From Antrihabitans stalactiti (GTDB taxonomy: Bacteria > Actinomycetota > Actinomycetes > Mycobacteriales > Mycobacteriaceae): a stretch of 64,000 nucleotides of DNA. A program made the translations under genes and the position numbers. Position 1 is the stretch's first letter; each line of letters begins with the position of its first letter. The DNA lies in the NCBI RefSeq assembly GCF_012932915.1, contig NZ_VCQU01000003.1, forward strand, positions 496,001-560,000, read 5' to 3'. Below are positions 27,718-36,105 of this stretch, one piece after another. Under the pieces are notes generated by a model. It saw only the letters and a list, made by a program, of their open reading frames with translations. It ran no database searches and was not told the origin of the DNA.

Positions 27718-28698
27718 GTGCGCTGGCTGAGCAGAATTCCTATCGACGGGTTCGTGCTGTCGATCGTCGGCGTGGCTGTGTTGGCGACGCTTCTGCCCGC
27801 CAAAGGCGTCGGAGTGGACGTGGTCGAGTGGATCACCGCGATCGCGATCGCGGTGCTGTTTCTGCTCTACGGCGCTAGGTTGTCGCCGCGTGAAGCGCTC
27901 GACGGACTCAAACATTGGCGGTTGCATTCGGTCGTTCTTGCGTCGACGTTCGTGCTGTTTCCGCTGCTCGGTCTCGCTGCGCGGGTCCTTGTTCCCAGTG
28001 TGTTGACCGACGACCTCTACACGGGGCTGCTGTATCTGTGTCTGGTGCCGTCGACGGTGCAATCGTCGATCGTGTTCACGTCGATGGCGAAGGGCAACGT
28101 CGCCGGCGCGGTCGTCAGCGCGTCGGTGTCGAATATCGTCGGGGTCTTCCTGACGCCGCTGCTGGTGATCTTGCTGCTGGACACGACGGGTCATGCATCG
28201 GTCGACTTGTCGTCGGTCCTGAATATCGTTGTGCAGCTGCTGGTCCCGTTCATCGTCGGCCAGCTGATCCGGCCGTGGGTGGTGGACTGGCTGAAGCGCT
28301 ACAGCGGCCCGACCAAGATCGTCGACCGCGGCTCTATTCTTCTTGTCGTCTACAGCGCATTCAGCGCCGGTGTACGCGAAGGGATCTGGCATACTTTGTC
28401 GCCGTGGCGAATTGCCGCGATCGTCGCGTCGTGTTGTGTGTTGCTCGCCGCCGTGCTCGCGTTGACCGCGTTGGCTGGTCGACTACTCGGCTTCGCGCGC
28501 GAAGACTGCGTCGTCATCGTGTTCTGCGGTTCCAAGAAAAGTCTGGCGACCGGTCTGCCCATGGCGACTGTTCTGTTCGCCGGGCAGCCGGTCGGCCTGA
28601 TCGTCTTGCCGCTGATGATCTTTCATCAAGTCCAGCTGATCGCCTGCGCCGCATTGGCCCAACGGTGGGGCAATGCGGCGACGACGAACCGTGAGTGA
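27718..28698 (+). CDS. Bile acid:sodium symporter family protein (SBF-like)
   Basis: 326 residues from GTG 27718 with nine or ten transmembrane helices. Motifs typical of the SBF-like/YfeH group are LLYGARLSPREALDGLKHWR, YLCLVPSTVQSSIVFTSMA (substrate/sodium region) and VFCGSKKSLATGLPMA. Such proteins move organic anions with sodium; the bacterial substrate is usually unknown. The gene is flanked by two palindromes in opposite orientation (27654-27693 and 28691-28730), and its TGA stop at 28696 lies inside the second. It may therefore form an independent transcription unit. Confidence 0.82.
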   Translation: MRWLSRIPIDGFVLSIVGVAVLATLLPAKGVGVDVVEWITAIAIAVLFLLYGARLSPREALDGLKHWRLHSVVLASTFVLFPLLGLAARVLVPSVLTDDLYTGLLYLCLVPSTVQSSIVFTSMAKGNVAGAVVSASVSNIVGVFLTPLLVILLLDTTGHASVDLSSVLNIVVQLLVPFIVGQLIRPWVVDWLKRYSGPTKIVDRGSILLVVYSAFSAGVREGIWHTLSPWRIAAIVASCCVLLAAVLALTALAGRLLGFAREDCVVIVFCGSKKSLATGLPMATVLFAGQPVGLIVLPLMIFHQVQLIACAALAQRWGNAATTNRE

Positions 28699-28730
28699 AT
28701 TTCGCCCTTGGAGGGGTGAGACGCGCGCAC
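28691..28730. repeat. GTGCGCG-type intergenic palindrome, copy 3 (inverted)
   Basis: Reverse orientation of copies 1 and 2: from the minus strand it reads gtgcgcg, cgtc, tcacccct, turn, aagggcga, aatt, cactcac. The left outer arm is gtgagtg instead of gtgcgcg and pairs through a G-T wobble with one A-G mismatch. It separates two convergent genes and contains the stop codon of the symporter gene. Confidence 0.68.
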
Positions 28731-28739
28731 GGGGTGGGG

Positions 28740-29771
28740 CTAGGCCTTCGGTGCAGCGCCCCAGCGAACTGCGGCGGCGGCGGCGAAGTCACCGGCGTGG
28801 GCGAAGGCCGACATCAGGACCAGCGAACCGTTCGGAACCTTCCCTGCCTGGTTCTGCAGGTCGAGGGTGACGGGAATGCCTGCGCCGAAGAGATTGCCGC
28901 ACTCGTCGAAGGTGTTCGGGTACTTCTCGTCGGTCAATTCCAGTGCGTCGCGCCAGTTCCGGAGGAACAGACGGTTCGGCTGGTTCGTCACGAACGTGTC
29001 GATCTCCTTCGACTTGACGCCGATCTCGTCGAGCACCGCGAATGCCACCTCTGGCACGAGGCGGTTGCCGCGTGCGAACACCTTGGTGATCTTCTGCTCG
29101 TTGAACGAGATGCGGAGCTGGCCTGTCCCGGCCTCCCAGTACTTGCGCTGCGGGTCGACCTCACCGGTCATGTCGCCTGCGAACTCGGGGTAGTGGCGGG
29201 CCACCGTTCCGAGGATCGGTGCTTCGTCCGATTTGCGGAGCAGGCCGACGCCCGCACCGTCGCCGGGCACCGTTGCCTGAGCGAGCTTTCGGACGTCGGT
29301 CTGAGTGAAGATCTGGCCGGCGCTGTTCTGCACGGCGACGATCAAAGCTGTTCGTGCAGTGGTTGTCTGCAGGAGAGTCTGGGCGAGCTTCATCATGTAG
29401 ACGAACGATGCGCAACCGCTGTTGTGCAGGTCGATGATCCAGCTGGGGCTCATGCCCATGCGCTTGGCGAGGTCGGCGCCACACCCGATGACCGGCAGGT
29501 CCGGCAGCTGGGTGTGGGTGATGAGGATGTCGACGCCAAGTACTTCGTCGGCGCCGTTACGCTCGATGAGCGGAGCCATCGCGCGCTCGGCCATGTCGAC
29601 CGCCGTCTCGCCCTCGGCGACGTGGTGACGGTTCTTCGGCGCACGGAACATGATGTTCTTGGCCATGCGGTCCGAGCGGGCGTACTGAGTGAAATACTCA
29701 GTGGGGACTCGGTTCTCGGGCAGGTAGCTGGCGATATCGACCAGGCTGACCGTCTGCAACTGCTCGTTCAT
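28740..29771 (-). CDS. Atypical ketoacyl-ACP synthase III family protein
   Basis: 343 residues with a FabH-type thiolase fold. The nucleophile is Cys120 in DLHNSGCASF. The motif that normally reads HQxN is here TNQPN (262-266), so the catalytic histidine is replaced by Asn263; the later asparagine is kept in ECGNLFGAG (Asn293). Loss of the histidine argues against ordinary decarboxylative condensation in fatty-acid synthesis and favours acyl transfer or a modified condensation. It is the last gene of a four-gene operon with a ThDP enzyme, an SRPBCC protein and an aminotransferase, so a role in a small secondary-metabolite pathway is inferred. No acyl carrier protein gene is adjacent. Confidence 0.8.
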   Translation of the reverse strand: MNEQLQTVSLVDIASYLPENRVPTEYFTQYARSDRMAKNIMFRAPKNRHHVAEGETAVDMAERAMAPLIERNGADEVLGVDILITHTQLPDLPVIGCGADLAKRMGMSPSWIIDLHNSGCASFVYMMKLAQTLLQTTTARTALIVAVQNSAGQIFTQTDVRKLAQATVPGDGAGVGLLRKSDEAPILGTVARHYPEFAGDMTGEVDPQRKYWEAGTGQLRISFNEQKITKVFARGNRLVPEVAFAVLDEIGVKSKEIDTFVTNQPNRLFLRNWRDALELTDEKYPNTFDECGNLFGAGIPVTLDLQNQAGKVPNGSLVLMSAFAHAGDFAAAAAVRWGAAPKA

Positions 29772-29816
29772 GGGTGGTTCTCCAATGGGGGGTTTCGAAA
29801 GTCTTGAAAGGGTTGG

Positions 29817-30848
29817 TCAGCGCCCAGCGAGCGCTTCGAGGACTGCTCTGCTCGCCGCCGGGTCGCCGGCCGCGATTCGTGCGCTGCCGTCGGGATACGG
29901 TTTGGCGATGATTCCCGCTCGGCTGAGCGTGTCCGCGACTCCCGCACCTTGCACGTACAGGAAGTTCGCGAAGCTTCGGGGAACGCGAATGCGCCTGCGG
30001 ATCAGAGCATCTCGCAGATATTCGCGTTCGGCGGTGATGCGCTTGACCCTTGCCTGGAGCTCGTTCTCTGCGGCGTAGGACGCGATTACCGCAGGTACCG
30101 CCGTGGCATTGACACCGAATGGCAACTGCCACTTGCGAATACGCTCGGCGAGCTCGTGTGCCGCGAATGCGTAGCCGATTCGCAGTCCCGCCAGTCCGTA
30201 GGCCTTCGAAAAGGTCCGCAGCACTACGAGGTTGGGGAACTTGCGCGTCAGCTCGACCGCATCGATCGAGTTCGCTGCGTTGACGAATTCGACGTATGCC
30301 TCATCGAGGACGACCACGACGCGACGCGGTACCGCGGCGAGGAACCGGCGCAGTTCGTCCTCGGTGAGCAAGGTGCCGGTCGGATTGTGCGGCCGGCACA
30401 CCACCACTACCGATGTCCGTCGATCGATGACGCCCGCCAAACGCCGCAGGTCCTGGCGTCCTGCGGTGTCGAGCGGCACGGTCGTCGGCTGCACACCCAC
30501 GATCGACGCCATGATCGGGTATCCGTCGAAGTTGGGCAGTGTGAAGGCAATCCGATCGCCCGGCCTCATAACGGCTTGCATGATCTGCATCGCGACGCCG
30601 GTCGCACCGGACCCGACGACGACCTGCTCGGGGTCGACGCCGATCCGATTCGCGATCACGCGGGGCAGCCGATCTGGCATGAACTCCGGATACTTGTTCG
30701 CATGCGCCATCACGCTGTTGAGCGCCGTCAGCACCGAAGGCAGTGGGCTGAAAGGGTTCTCGCTCAGCCCCAGCTCGAAATGCGGTTGCTCGGTGACCAC
30801 ACGGCGGTCAGGGAACGGCACTGTGGCGTCGATCGTCTCGATTGTCAT
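29817..30848 (-). CDS. Class I/II aminotransferase, HisC / aromatic aminotransferase-like
   Basis: 343 residues, fold type I PLP enzyme. The PLP lysine is Lys215 in RTFSKAYGLAGLRIGYA; the phosphate/aspartate sites appear in GSGATGVAMQ, CRPHNPTGT and LDEAYVEF. Similar enzymes serve as histidinol-phosphate or phenylalanine (aromatic) aminotransferases. No other histidine genes are nearby; instead it lies in an operon between an SRPBCC gene (64 bases upstream) and a KAS III gene (45 bases downstream). A likely job is interconversion of an aromatic amino acid and its 2-oxo acid, the kind of substrate used by the ThDP enzyme of the operon. Confidence 0.82.
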   Translation of the reverse strand: MTIETIDATVPFPDRRVVTEQPHFELGLSENPFSPLPSVLTALNSVMAHANKYPEFMPDRLPRVIANRIGVDPEQVVVGSGATGVAMQIMQAVMRPGDRIAFTLPNFDGYPIMASIVGVQPTTVPLDTAGRQDLRRLAGVIDRRTSVVVVCRPHNPTGTLLTEDELRRFLAAVPRRVVVVLDEAYVEFVNAANSIDAVELTRKFPNLVVLRTFSKAYGLAGLRIGYAFAAHELAERIRKWQLPFGVNATAVPAVIASYAAENELQARVKRITAEREYLRDALIRRRIRVPRSFANFLYVQGAGVADTLSRAGIIAKPYPDGSARIAAGDPAASRAVLEALAGR

Positions 30849-30912
30849 GGCTTCGGCTCCGTTCCCTATCTGATGACTGCTAGTCCGGCGTCAATGCCCG
30901 GGCGGGGCATTC

Positions 30913-31575
30913 TCAATCCATCCACTTCGGCTTGATCGGGAGCCCATGGGTAGCGCGGTATTCGCAGATGGCCTTGAGGTTGTCCATCTCGAGCTGGTGG
31001 CCCGCTGCGAACATGTCCCAGAAATCGCCGACCCACACCGGGCGCCCCTCAGGCGCGAGCTCCGGGAAGGGGTTGTTGTCGTAGAACGGATGGCGGCAGT
31101 TGGTCCACAGCACAACGGATCCGGGCTTGTTGAAGACGACCTGCGCGTCGACGACGCGGATCAGGTAGATCATCCAGAGGTGCTTGCCCTGGTCCCATGC
31201 GCAGTGGTAGTCCACCGTCATGGCATCCGGGTTGGCGACCGTGCGGGTGTAGATCTCGGTGTGCTTGCCGATGCGGTCGTCGGAGACCCAGAGCCCCGGC
31301 TCGTCGGTCTCGACGAATCCGCGCAGGCTGTAGGTCCACTCCTCCAAGCTGCGGGTGTCGGCAAGGTACTCGTAGACCTCGCGCGGCGGAGCAGCGATGT
31401 AGGCGTTGACCGGGCAGTAGTCGCCGAAGACCTGCTCGTGCGGGTAGACCGAGCGAAGCATGTCCATGATGATCGGCGCGGTTTCGTCCTTGTCCGAGTT
31501 CTCGATCCGGAGGACTCCGGGGACGACGTCTTCGTCGATGTCGCTGAGTGCTGGCAGTGGTGCGGCGGTGGTCAC
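30913..31575 (-). CDS. SRPBCC (START-like) family protein
   Basis: 220 residues from GTG 31575, preceded by GGGAG. The START/SRPBCC fold is suggested by NAYIAAPPREVYEYLADTRSLEEW around residues 68-90, where the ligand-binding helix-grip begins, and by later strands VDYHCAWDQGKHLWMIYLI. It is longer than simple polyketide cyclases because of an N-terminal 65-residue extension. Many such proteins bind hydrophobic small molecules or cyclise polyketides. The gene begins 11 bases after the ThDP enzyme stop, so it is part of the same operon and could handle its product. Function unknown. Confidence 0.72.
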   Translation of the reverse strand: MTTAAPLPALSDIDEDVVPGVLRIENSDKDETAPIIMDMLRSVYPHEQVFGDYCPVNAYIAAPPREVYEYLADTRSLEEWTYSLRGFVETDEPGLWVSDDRIGKHTEIYTRTVANPDAMTVDYHCAWDQGKHLWMIYLIRVVDAQVVFNKPGSVVLWTNCRHPFYDNNPFPELAPEGRPVWVGDFWDMFAAGHQLEMDNLKAICEYRATHGLPIKPKWMD

Positions 31576-31586
31576 GATTTTCTCCC

Positions 31587-33284
31587 TTAGTGGTTGGAGT
31601 GTTTGTCTTGGTTGGTCAAGAACGGGGCGAACGGGGGGACTTCGTCTGGGTCGCAATCAACTGAAATGAATGTCGGCCCTGTATGTTCCGACGCGGCATC
31701 GAGTGCCGCGACGAGTTCGTGGTGGTCGCGCGCGGCGAAGGCGGGCAGCGACGGAAACATCGCGCCGATCCCTTCGCCGAGCATCGATGGGCGGAATCGG
31801 TTGTAGCTGTAGCGATCCCGATAGAACAACTGCTCGCGTGTGACGCACATGGCGTGCGCGTTGTTGTTGAAGACGATGAACGTGATGGGCACGTCGTGCT
31901 CGATTGCGGTGTGAATCTCCATGCCGTGCATGAAGAATGCGCCGTCGCCTGCGATCACGAAGGTGCGTCGCTGCGGACCGCGCGCGAACGCCGATCCGAT
32001 GCCGGCGCCGAAGGCGTAACCCATTCCGCCCATGCCGAGCGCGACGACGAATCGGGCGCCACCGGCGATTGGAAGATGATGTACGACAGCAGCTCCCGTG
32101 TTTCCCGCATCGGCGAACACGTCCGAACCGGGCGGCATCTTCGCGGCGATGGTCTCGACCGCTGCTCGGTACCTAAGCCCCGGACCTGCGGAGTCCGGGA
32201 CCTCGAGCGTGGTCAATTGCCTTGCGACAGTGGGCTCGACGTTGCCCTTGGTTGCGAAGGTCTGTGCAAGTTCTGCGAGCGTTCCGCCGAGGTCGTTGCT
32301 GAAAGCGTGCTCGGCGTGCGGGTACGGCTTCTCGGCGCCGACACTGACAACGACCGTGCCTGCGAGAGCCGCGTCCAGTCCGGCGCGCGCGGTCACGGCG
32401 AGGCGGGTGCCGACCAGCAGGCACAGCGACGAATGCCGGACCGCGTCGACGAGTTCGGCGTTGCCCATGACACCCGCGACGCCGCTGAAGCCGGGCTCGT
32501 CGGCGCCGTAGACGTCCTTGGCGTCGGGGCCGACTCCCACCGATGCGTCCAGCGCGACCGCGAGCATCCGGAGCTGGTGGCGAGCGTCGTTGCGCGCCAC
32601 CTGATCGCCGGCGATGATCACGATCTTGCCGGTGTTACGTGCTGCCGCGATGGCTCCTGTGACCTTCGTGATGGCTGCGACATCGCGGAGCGGCCGTGGA
32701 ATCGGTGCGCGGAAAGCAGCTTTCGGCACGAACGTCGCCTGCTGGATGTCTTTCGGCAGCAGCAGGACCGCTGGGCCGCCTTCCAGCGCAGCGAGGACCG
32801 CTCGGTCCAGCAGGGCTTCGATGTCCTCGGCACGTTCGACGCGGGCGCAGAATCGGGAGATCGGAGCGAACAGCAGTTCGGCGTTGATCGAGCCGGCGAG
32901 TCCGCTCGAATCTTGGAATCCGCCATTGCCTTCGAGCGCGGTGGGCACCTGGCCGACGAGCGCGAGGACCGGCACGCGGGAGGTGAACGATTCTGCGAGC
33001 CCCGAGACCAGGTTGGTTGCGCCGCCGCCGGAGGTCGCCGCGACGACGCCGATTCCGCTGGTCGACCTGGCGTAGCCATCGGCCATGGTGGCAGCGGAGA
33101 ACTCGTGCTTGGCGACGATGCCCTCGACCAGTCCGTTCGAGTCGAAGACGGCGTCGTACAAGTCTTCGATATTCGCGCCGTCGACGCCGAAGATCTGCTT
33201 GACGCCGAGCGCGGCAACTGCCTCGACGAGGTAGTCGACGACCCGAATTGTGCGGTGCCCGTTGGTACGAGATTCCGCATTCAT
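31587..33284 (-). CDS. Thiamine diphosphate-dependent enzyme, acetolactate synthase-like
   Basis: 565 residues with the three domains of the ALS/decarboxylase family. The catalytic glutamate is Glu61 in AKHEFSAATMADGYAR; the ThDP/Mg motif begins at IAGDGAFFMHGMEI and ends at FNNNAHAM. There is no regulatory subunit gene and no ilv gene nearby, so valine/isoleucine synthesis is unlikely; a 2-oxo acid decarboxylase or carboligase making an acyloin is more likely. The start ATG at 33284 has AGGGAG upstream. It heads the operon ThDP enzyme, SRPBCC protein, aminotransferase, KAS III-like protein, which recalls xenocyloin-type acyloin clusters. Confidence 0.82.
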   Translation of the reverse strand: MNAESRTNGHRTIRVVDYLVEAVAALGVKQIFGVDGANIEDLYDAVFDSNGLVEGIVAKHEFSAATMADGYARSTSGIGVVAATSGGGATNLVSGLAESFTSRVPVLALVGQVPTALEGNGGFQDSSGLAGSINAELLFAPISRFCARVERAEDIEALLDRAVLAALEGGPAVLLLPKDIQQATFVPKAAFRAPIPRPLRDVAAITKVTGAIAAARNTGKIVIIAGDQVARNDARHQLRMLAVALDASVGVGPDAKDVYGADEPGFSGVAGVMGNAELVDAVRHSSLCLLVGTRLAVTARAGLDAALAGTVVVSVGAEKPYPHAEHAFSNDLGGTLAELAQTFATKGNVEPTVARQLTTLEVPDSAGPGLRYRAAVETIAAKMPPGSDVFADAGNTGAAVVHHLPIAGGARFVVALGMGGMGYAFGAGIGSAFARGPQRRTFVIAGDGAFFMHGMEIHTAIEHDVPITFIVFNNNAHAMCVTREQLFYRDRYSYNRFRPSMLGEGIGAMFPSLPAFAARDHHELVAALDAASEHTGPTFISVDCDPDEVPPFAPFLTNQDKHSNH

Positions 33285-33399
33285 CCGGAGCTCCCTTCGA
33301 CTGACGATTCCTTGGCGTGTTGCTGGTTCGTCTAGTGATACGAATCGCGGGACGCTTCGGTTCAGTCGTTCGGGGCCGATTTCGTGTCGGCTGGTCGGC

Positions 33400-34119
33400 C
33401 TAGTTCAGGGTGCCGAGGAGGATGACCTCATTTGTTGTGACGTTGCGAATATCGACGCGCCGGATACTGGCTGCAGGGTCGGCGACGACGGGGCTTGCGG
33501 TGATGACGTCGCCCTTTTCGGCTTCCCATTCGGCGACTTTCGATTCCGAACGGTCGGTGCTGACGTACATCGCGTAGCGACCTTTGTAGTTGTAGCCACT
33601 GGAATCGCTGTAGCGGCAAGCCATTTCGATACGCGTGTTGCCGTCGGGCAGGGCGACAACAGAAAAGTCCGCCGACAGGGGTGTCGGAATCAAGTTCACC
33701 ATCGACCGCTGCGCGATGACTTGCTCCGACGTCGACGGTTGTGGACCGGCGTCGTCGCCGAGACCACTCGCAAGCGGTATGGCGATTGCCACTGCCGCCG
33801 CCGCAGTTGCGACGGCCGCACCGACAGCGATCAGTCTGCCGCGCCGACGCTTTCGCTCGGTTTGGGTAACGAGCTCGCGCAACATCGTCGGCGGCAGCGG
33901 GTGCTCGTCGGCGGCTGGCCGTTCGCCGAGCATGGCGATCGCGTTGTTGGGCGGGACGAGGGCGAGCAGGTCTGGGACGACTGCAAGGTTGGCGACACTT
34001 TCGCGGCAGGACTCGCAATCGACGAGGTGTGTTTGAAACTCTCGACGCTCGTCAGGCGTCAATGCCCCCAGAACATAGGCGGCGTCCCAAGTGGCGTAAC
34101 GATCGGATTCGTCGGTCAC
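33400..34119 (-). CDS. Anti-sigma factor, zinc-binding, RslA/RskA-like
   Basis: 239 residues from GTG 34119, overlapping the sigma factor stop by four bases. The cytoplasmic N-terminus has the zinc anti-sigma motif H-x3-C-x2-C in THLVDCESCRESV. After a basic RKRRRGR stretch one transmembrane helix (about residues 98-120) leads to an extracytoplasmic domain of about 115 residues (IEMACRYSDSSGYNYKGRY) typical of RskA-type regulators. It should hold the SigL-like factor inactive at the membrane until an envelope or oxidative signal releases it. The paired sigma gene and the GTGA overlap ensure matched synthesis. Confidence 0.87.
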   Translation of the reverse strand: MTDESDRYATWDAAYVLGALTPDERREFQTHLVDCESCRESVANLAVVPDLLALVPPNNAIAMLGERPAADEHPLPPTMLRELVTQTERKRRRGRLIAVGAAVATAAAAVAIAIPLASGLGDDAGPQPSTSEQVIAQRSMVNLIPTPLSADFSVVALPDGNTRIEMACRYSDSSGYNYKGRYAMYVSTDRSESKVAEWEAEKGDVITASPVVADPAASIRRVDIRNVTTNEVILLGTLN

Positions 34120-34622
34120 TTCGTCACCCCCATCTCCTGTAGTGCGAGGCGTAATGCTCGCATCCCGTAGTGCATTCGCGATTTCACCGTGCCTTCTGGA
34201 ATGTCCAGTTCGGCTGCAATCTGATGCGTCGACAGACCGCGGTAGTAGGCCAACACCACTACTTCGCGATGGTCCACCGACAGCGTCGCCAGAGCGTCGC
34301 TGATCAGCCATGAGTCGAGTGCTCGATCGGACTGGTCGGGGCTTTGCCGCTCGGGCGGATTGTCCATACCGAACTCACGCCGCGAGCGTGCACTTCGGTG
34401 TTCGTCGAAGGCCAAGTTGCGAGCGACGGTGAACAGCCAGGCGCGCGCGGACGTCGTCGACTGATCGAGGACGTTCGGTCGTTGCCATGCTCGGAACAGA
34501 GTTTCTTGCACGATGTCTTCTGCACGCCCCTGATCACCGATCAAACCGAGCGTATAACGCCACAGGGCCGATGCATGTTCGTCGTAAAGTACTCGCATCA
34601 GGTCGGCCTGATCGTCGGGCAT
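34116..34622 (-). CDS. sigL: ECF sigma factor, SigL-like
   Basis: 168 residues. Region 2 is YDEHASALWRYTLGLIGDQG followed by AEDIVQETLFRAW, and region 4 is LSVDHREVVVLAYYRGLSTH followed by IAAELDIPEGTVKSRMHYGM. The pattern is closest to mycobacterial SigL, and the next gene encodes a zinc anti-sigma factor like RslA. A GGGAGG ribosome site precedes the ATG. A promoter matching the SigL consensus lies 19 bases upstream (34641-34668), so positive autoregulation is expected. In mycobacteria SigL controls cell-envelope and polyketide-related genes. Confidence 0.87.
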   Translation of the reverse strand: MPDDQADLMRVLYDEHASALWRYTLGLIGDQGRAEDIVQETLFRAWQRPNVLDQSTTSARAWLFTVARNLAFDEHRSARSRREFGMDNPPERQSPDQSDRALDSWLISDALATLSVDHREVVVLAYYRGLSTHQIAAELDIPEGTVKSRMHYGMRALRLALQEMGVTK

Positions 34623-34640
34623 CCGTCACCTCCCGCTCAA

Positions 34641-34668
34641 AACACGGTACAGAGCACCCGAAGGTTCA
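34641..34668 (-). promoter_or_regulatory. SigL-type promoter
   Basis: On the minus strand TGAACC (34668-34663) and CGTGTT (34646-34641) are separated by 16 bases, matching the known SigL consensus TGAACC-N15..17-CGT. It lies directly upstream of the sigL-like gene, consistent with autoregulation of the sigma/anti-sigma operon. Confidence 0.7.
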
Positions 34669-34682
34669 ACGACATGTAAAGA

Positions 34683-35318
34683 CTAGTTGCGCTCGACCTC
34701 GATGGGGTGAGTTGCGAGCATCGCGAGGGGCAACGGTTGCCGACGCAGGACGCTGGCCCACACATCATGCCGCGGCGGACCGATCAGATCGCTGGCCAGT
34801 GCGGACAAGACCATCCAGTCGTTGCGTTCGAGCTCGCCTTCGAGCTGTCCGAAGGTCCAGCCCGAATAGCCGGCGAAGATTCGTACACCCTCGACGAGCG
34901 GGCGGATCTGGTCCGGATCGGAATCGAGATCGACCATCGCGATTCGGCCGTCGACTCTGCGCAGGCCGGGCACATCGTCGATATTGGCGCCGACCCGAAG
35001 GGTCGCGAGGCACAGTGCAGCGTCTCGTTTGACCGGACCGCCGACGAACAGCGCCTTCGGCCGCGCAGCCAGGGAGGACCACTGCGGTAGAACATTGTGG
35101 ACCGCGGTCTCGCTCGGCCGGTTGATCACGACGCCGAGGCTGCCGCCGTCGTTGTGTTCGATGACGTAGATGACGGTCCGACGAAACGCGGGCTCGACCA
35201 GGTCGATGGACGAGACCAGCAAACTCCCAGGGCGCACAACGAGTTCGGGGAGCGATCCGTCGTTTCGCTCGCCGTGCGTAGTGCGATCTTCGGGTTCCTC
35301 TCCGTATGCCACGCACAC
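34683..35318 (-). CDS. YqgE/AlgH family protein
   Basis: 211 residues. The conserved YqgE segments are LLVSSIDLVEPAFRRTVIYV, HNDGGSLGVVINRPSE and FVGGPVKRDAALCLA, ending with GYSGWTFGQLEGELERNDW (split motif). Soluble cytoplasmic protein of unknown biochemical role, conserved across bacteria; the homologue in Mycobacterium tuberculosis is Rv0038. The start may be GTG 35318 or the in-frame GTG at 35312. It stands between the sigma factor gene and a TetR gene without obvious operon partners. Confidence 0.88.
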   Translation of the reverse strand: MCVAYGEEPEDRTTHGERNDGSLPELVVRPGSLLVSSIDLVEPAFRRTVIYVIEHNDGGSLGVVINRPSETAVHNVLPQWSSLAARPKALFVGGPVKRDAALCLATLRVGANIDDVPGLRRVDGRIAMVDLDSDPDQIRPLVEGVRIFAGYSGWTFGQLEGELERNDWMVLSALASDLIGPPRHDVWASVLRRQPLPLAMLATHPIEVERN

Positions 35319-35366
35319 ATCATCGCACCGTTGTGGGAGTGATGTCGGGCAAGACGCTCGCAGAAT

Positions 35367-36062
35367 TCAGCGGAATCCGATGGTCTCCAACATGACATCG
35401 AGGTGATGAGCGAACAACGCTTTCGTGTCGGTAAAGGTGCGGGGCCCGTACTGGTCGAAAACTTCGAAGTTCACGACGCCGAACAGGGTCGCCCACACGA
35501 GTACCCCACGCGCGATCAGTTCGTCCGGCGTCGTCAAGCCGAACCGCGAGCGGATCAACTCGAAGCTTTCCGCGAGAGCTTTCGGCGGCCCGACCGTGTC
35601 AGGAACGACGACCGCGCCTGCCACGAACGCGCGCTGGTAGAGCTGTACGAGCGCGACGATCACCCGGGTTCCTGGCACCGTCGTTTGCTCTGCCGGAGCG
35701 GCATAGCCGGGCACCGGGCTGCCGAACAAGAGGGCGTAGCGAGCGGGTTCCTGTAGTGCCCATTCCCGGACTGCCCAGCCGAGTGCGCGGAATTGCGCGG
35801 CGAAATCGTCGTCCGGCGCTGCGGCGAGGGCGGCGTCGACGTGGTCGCCGAGTTCGTTGTATGCGTCGACTACCAGCAAGGTCAGCAGCTCGTCGCGGCT
35901 GCTCACGTATCGGTAGACCGCCGACGAGACGACGCCGAGGTCTCGCGCGACCGCACGCAACGACAGCGCGGCCGCGCCGTGGACGGCGAGGTGGTCGCGA
36001 CCGATTCGCGTGATGTCTTCCATCGTTTGCACGCGTGCGCGTTCCCGTGGCGTGGAGGTCAT
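35367..36062 (-). CDS. TetR family repressor
   Basis: 231 residues. The N-terminal helix-turn-helix is AALSLRAVARDLGVVSSAVYR at residues about 33-53, followed by YVSSRDELL. The C-terminal domain is of the TetR_C_13/WHG type (WALQEPARYALLFG). ATG 36062 is chosen because an in-frame ATG at 36101 would place the start inside the operator region. It is divergent from an NAD(P)-dependent oxidoreductase gene 131 bases away, and the space between holds two GAGC-N3-GCTC palindromes that are good operator candidates. Repression of itself and of the oxidoreductase is inferred. Confidence 0.85.
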   Translation of the reverse strand: MTSTPRERARVQTMEDITRIGRDHLAVHGAAALSLRAVARDLGVVSSAVYRYVSSRDELLTLLVVDAYNELGDHVDAALAAAPDDDFAAQFRALGWAVREWALQEPARYALLFGSPVPGYAAPAEQTTVPGTRVIVALVQLYQRAFVAGAVVVPDTVGPPKALAESFELIRSRFGLTTPDELIARGVLVWATLFGVVNFEVFDQYGPRTFTDTKALFAHHLDVMLETIGFR

Positions 36063-36105
36063 GGCACCAACAATGACCGCCCAGAAGAGCGCTGTCAACA
36101 AAAGA

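Noticed and set aside
26310-27836. 508-codon minus-strand open frame
   Set aside because: Antisense to three well-supported membrane protein genes, low-complexity His/Arg/Asp composition, no family motifs.
29817-30848. Aminotransferase as hisC of histidine biosynthesis
   Set aside because: No other histidine genes nearby and the gene is embedded in a biosynthetic operon; family resemblance alone is not enough.
31683-33335. 550-codon plus-strand open frame
   Set aside because: Exact shadow of the ThDP enzyme, which has intact catalytic motifs on the other strand.
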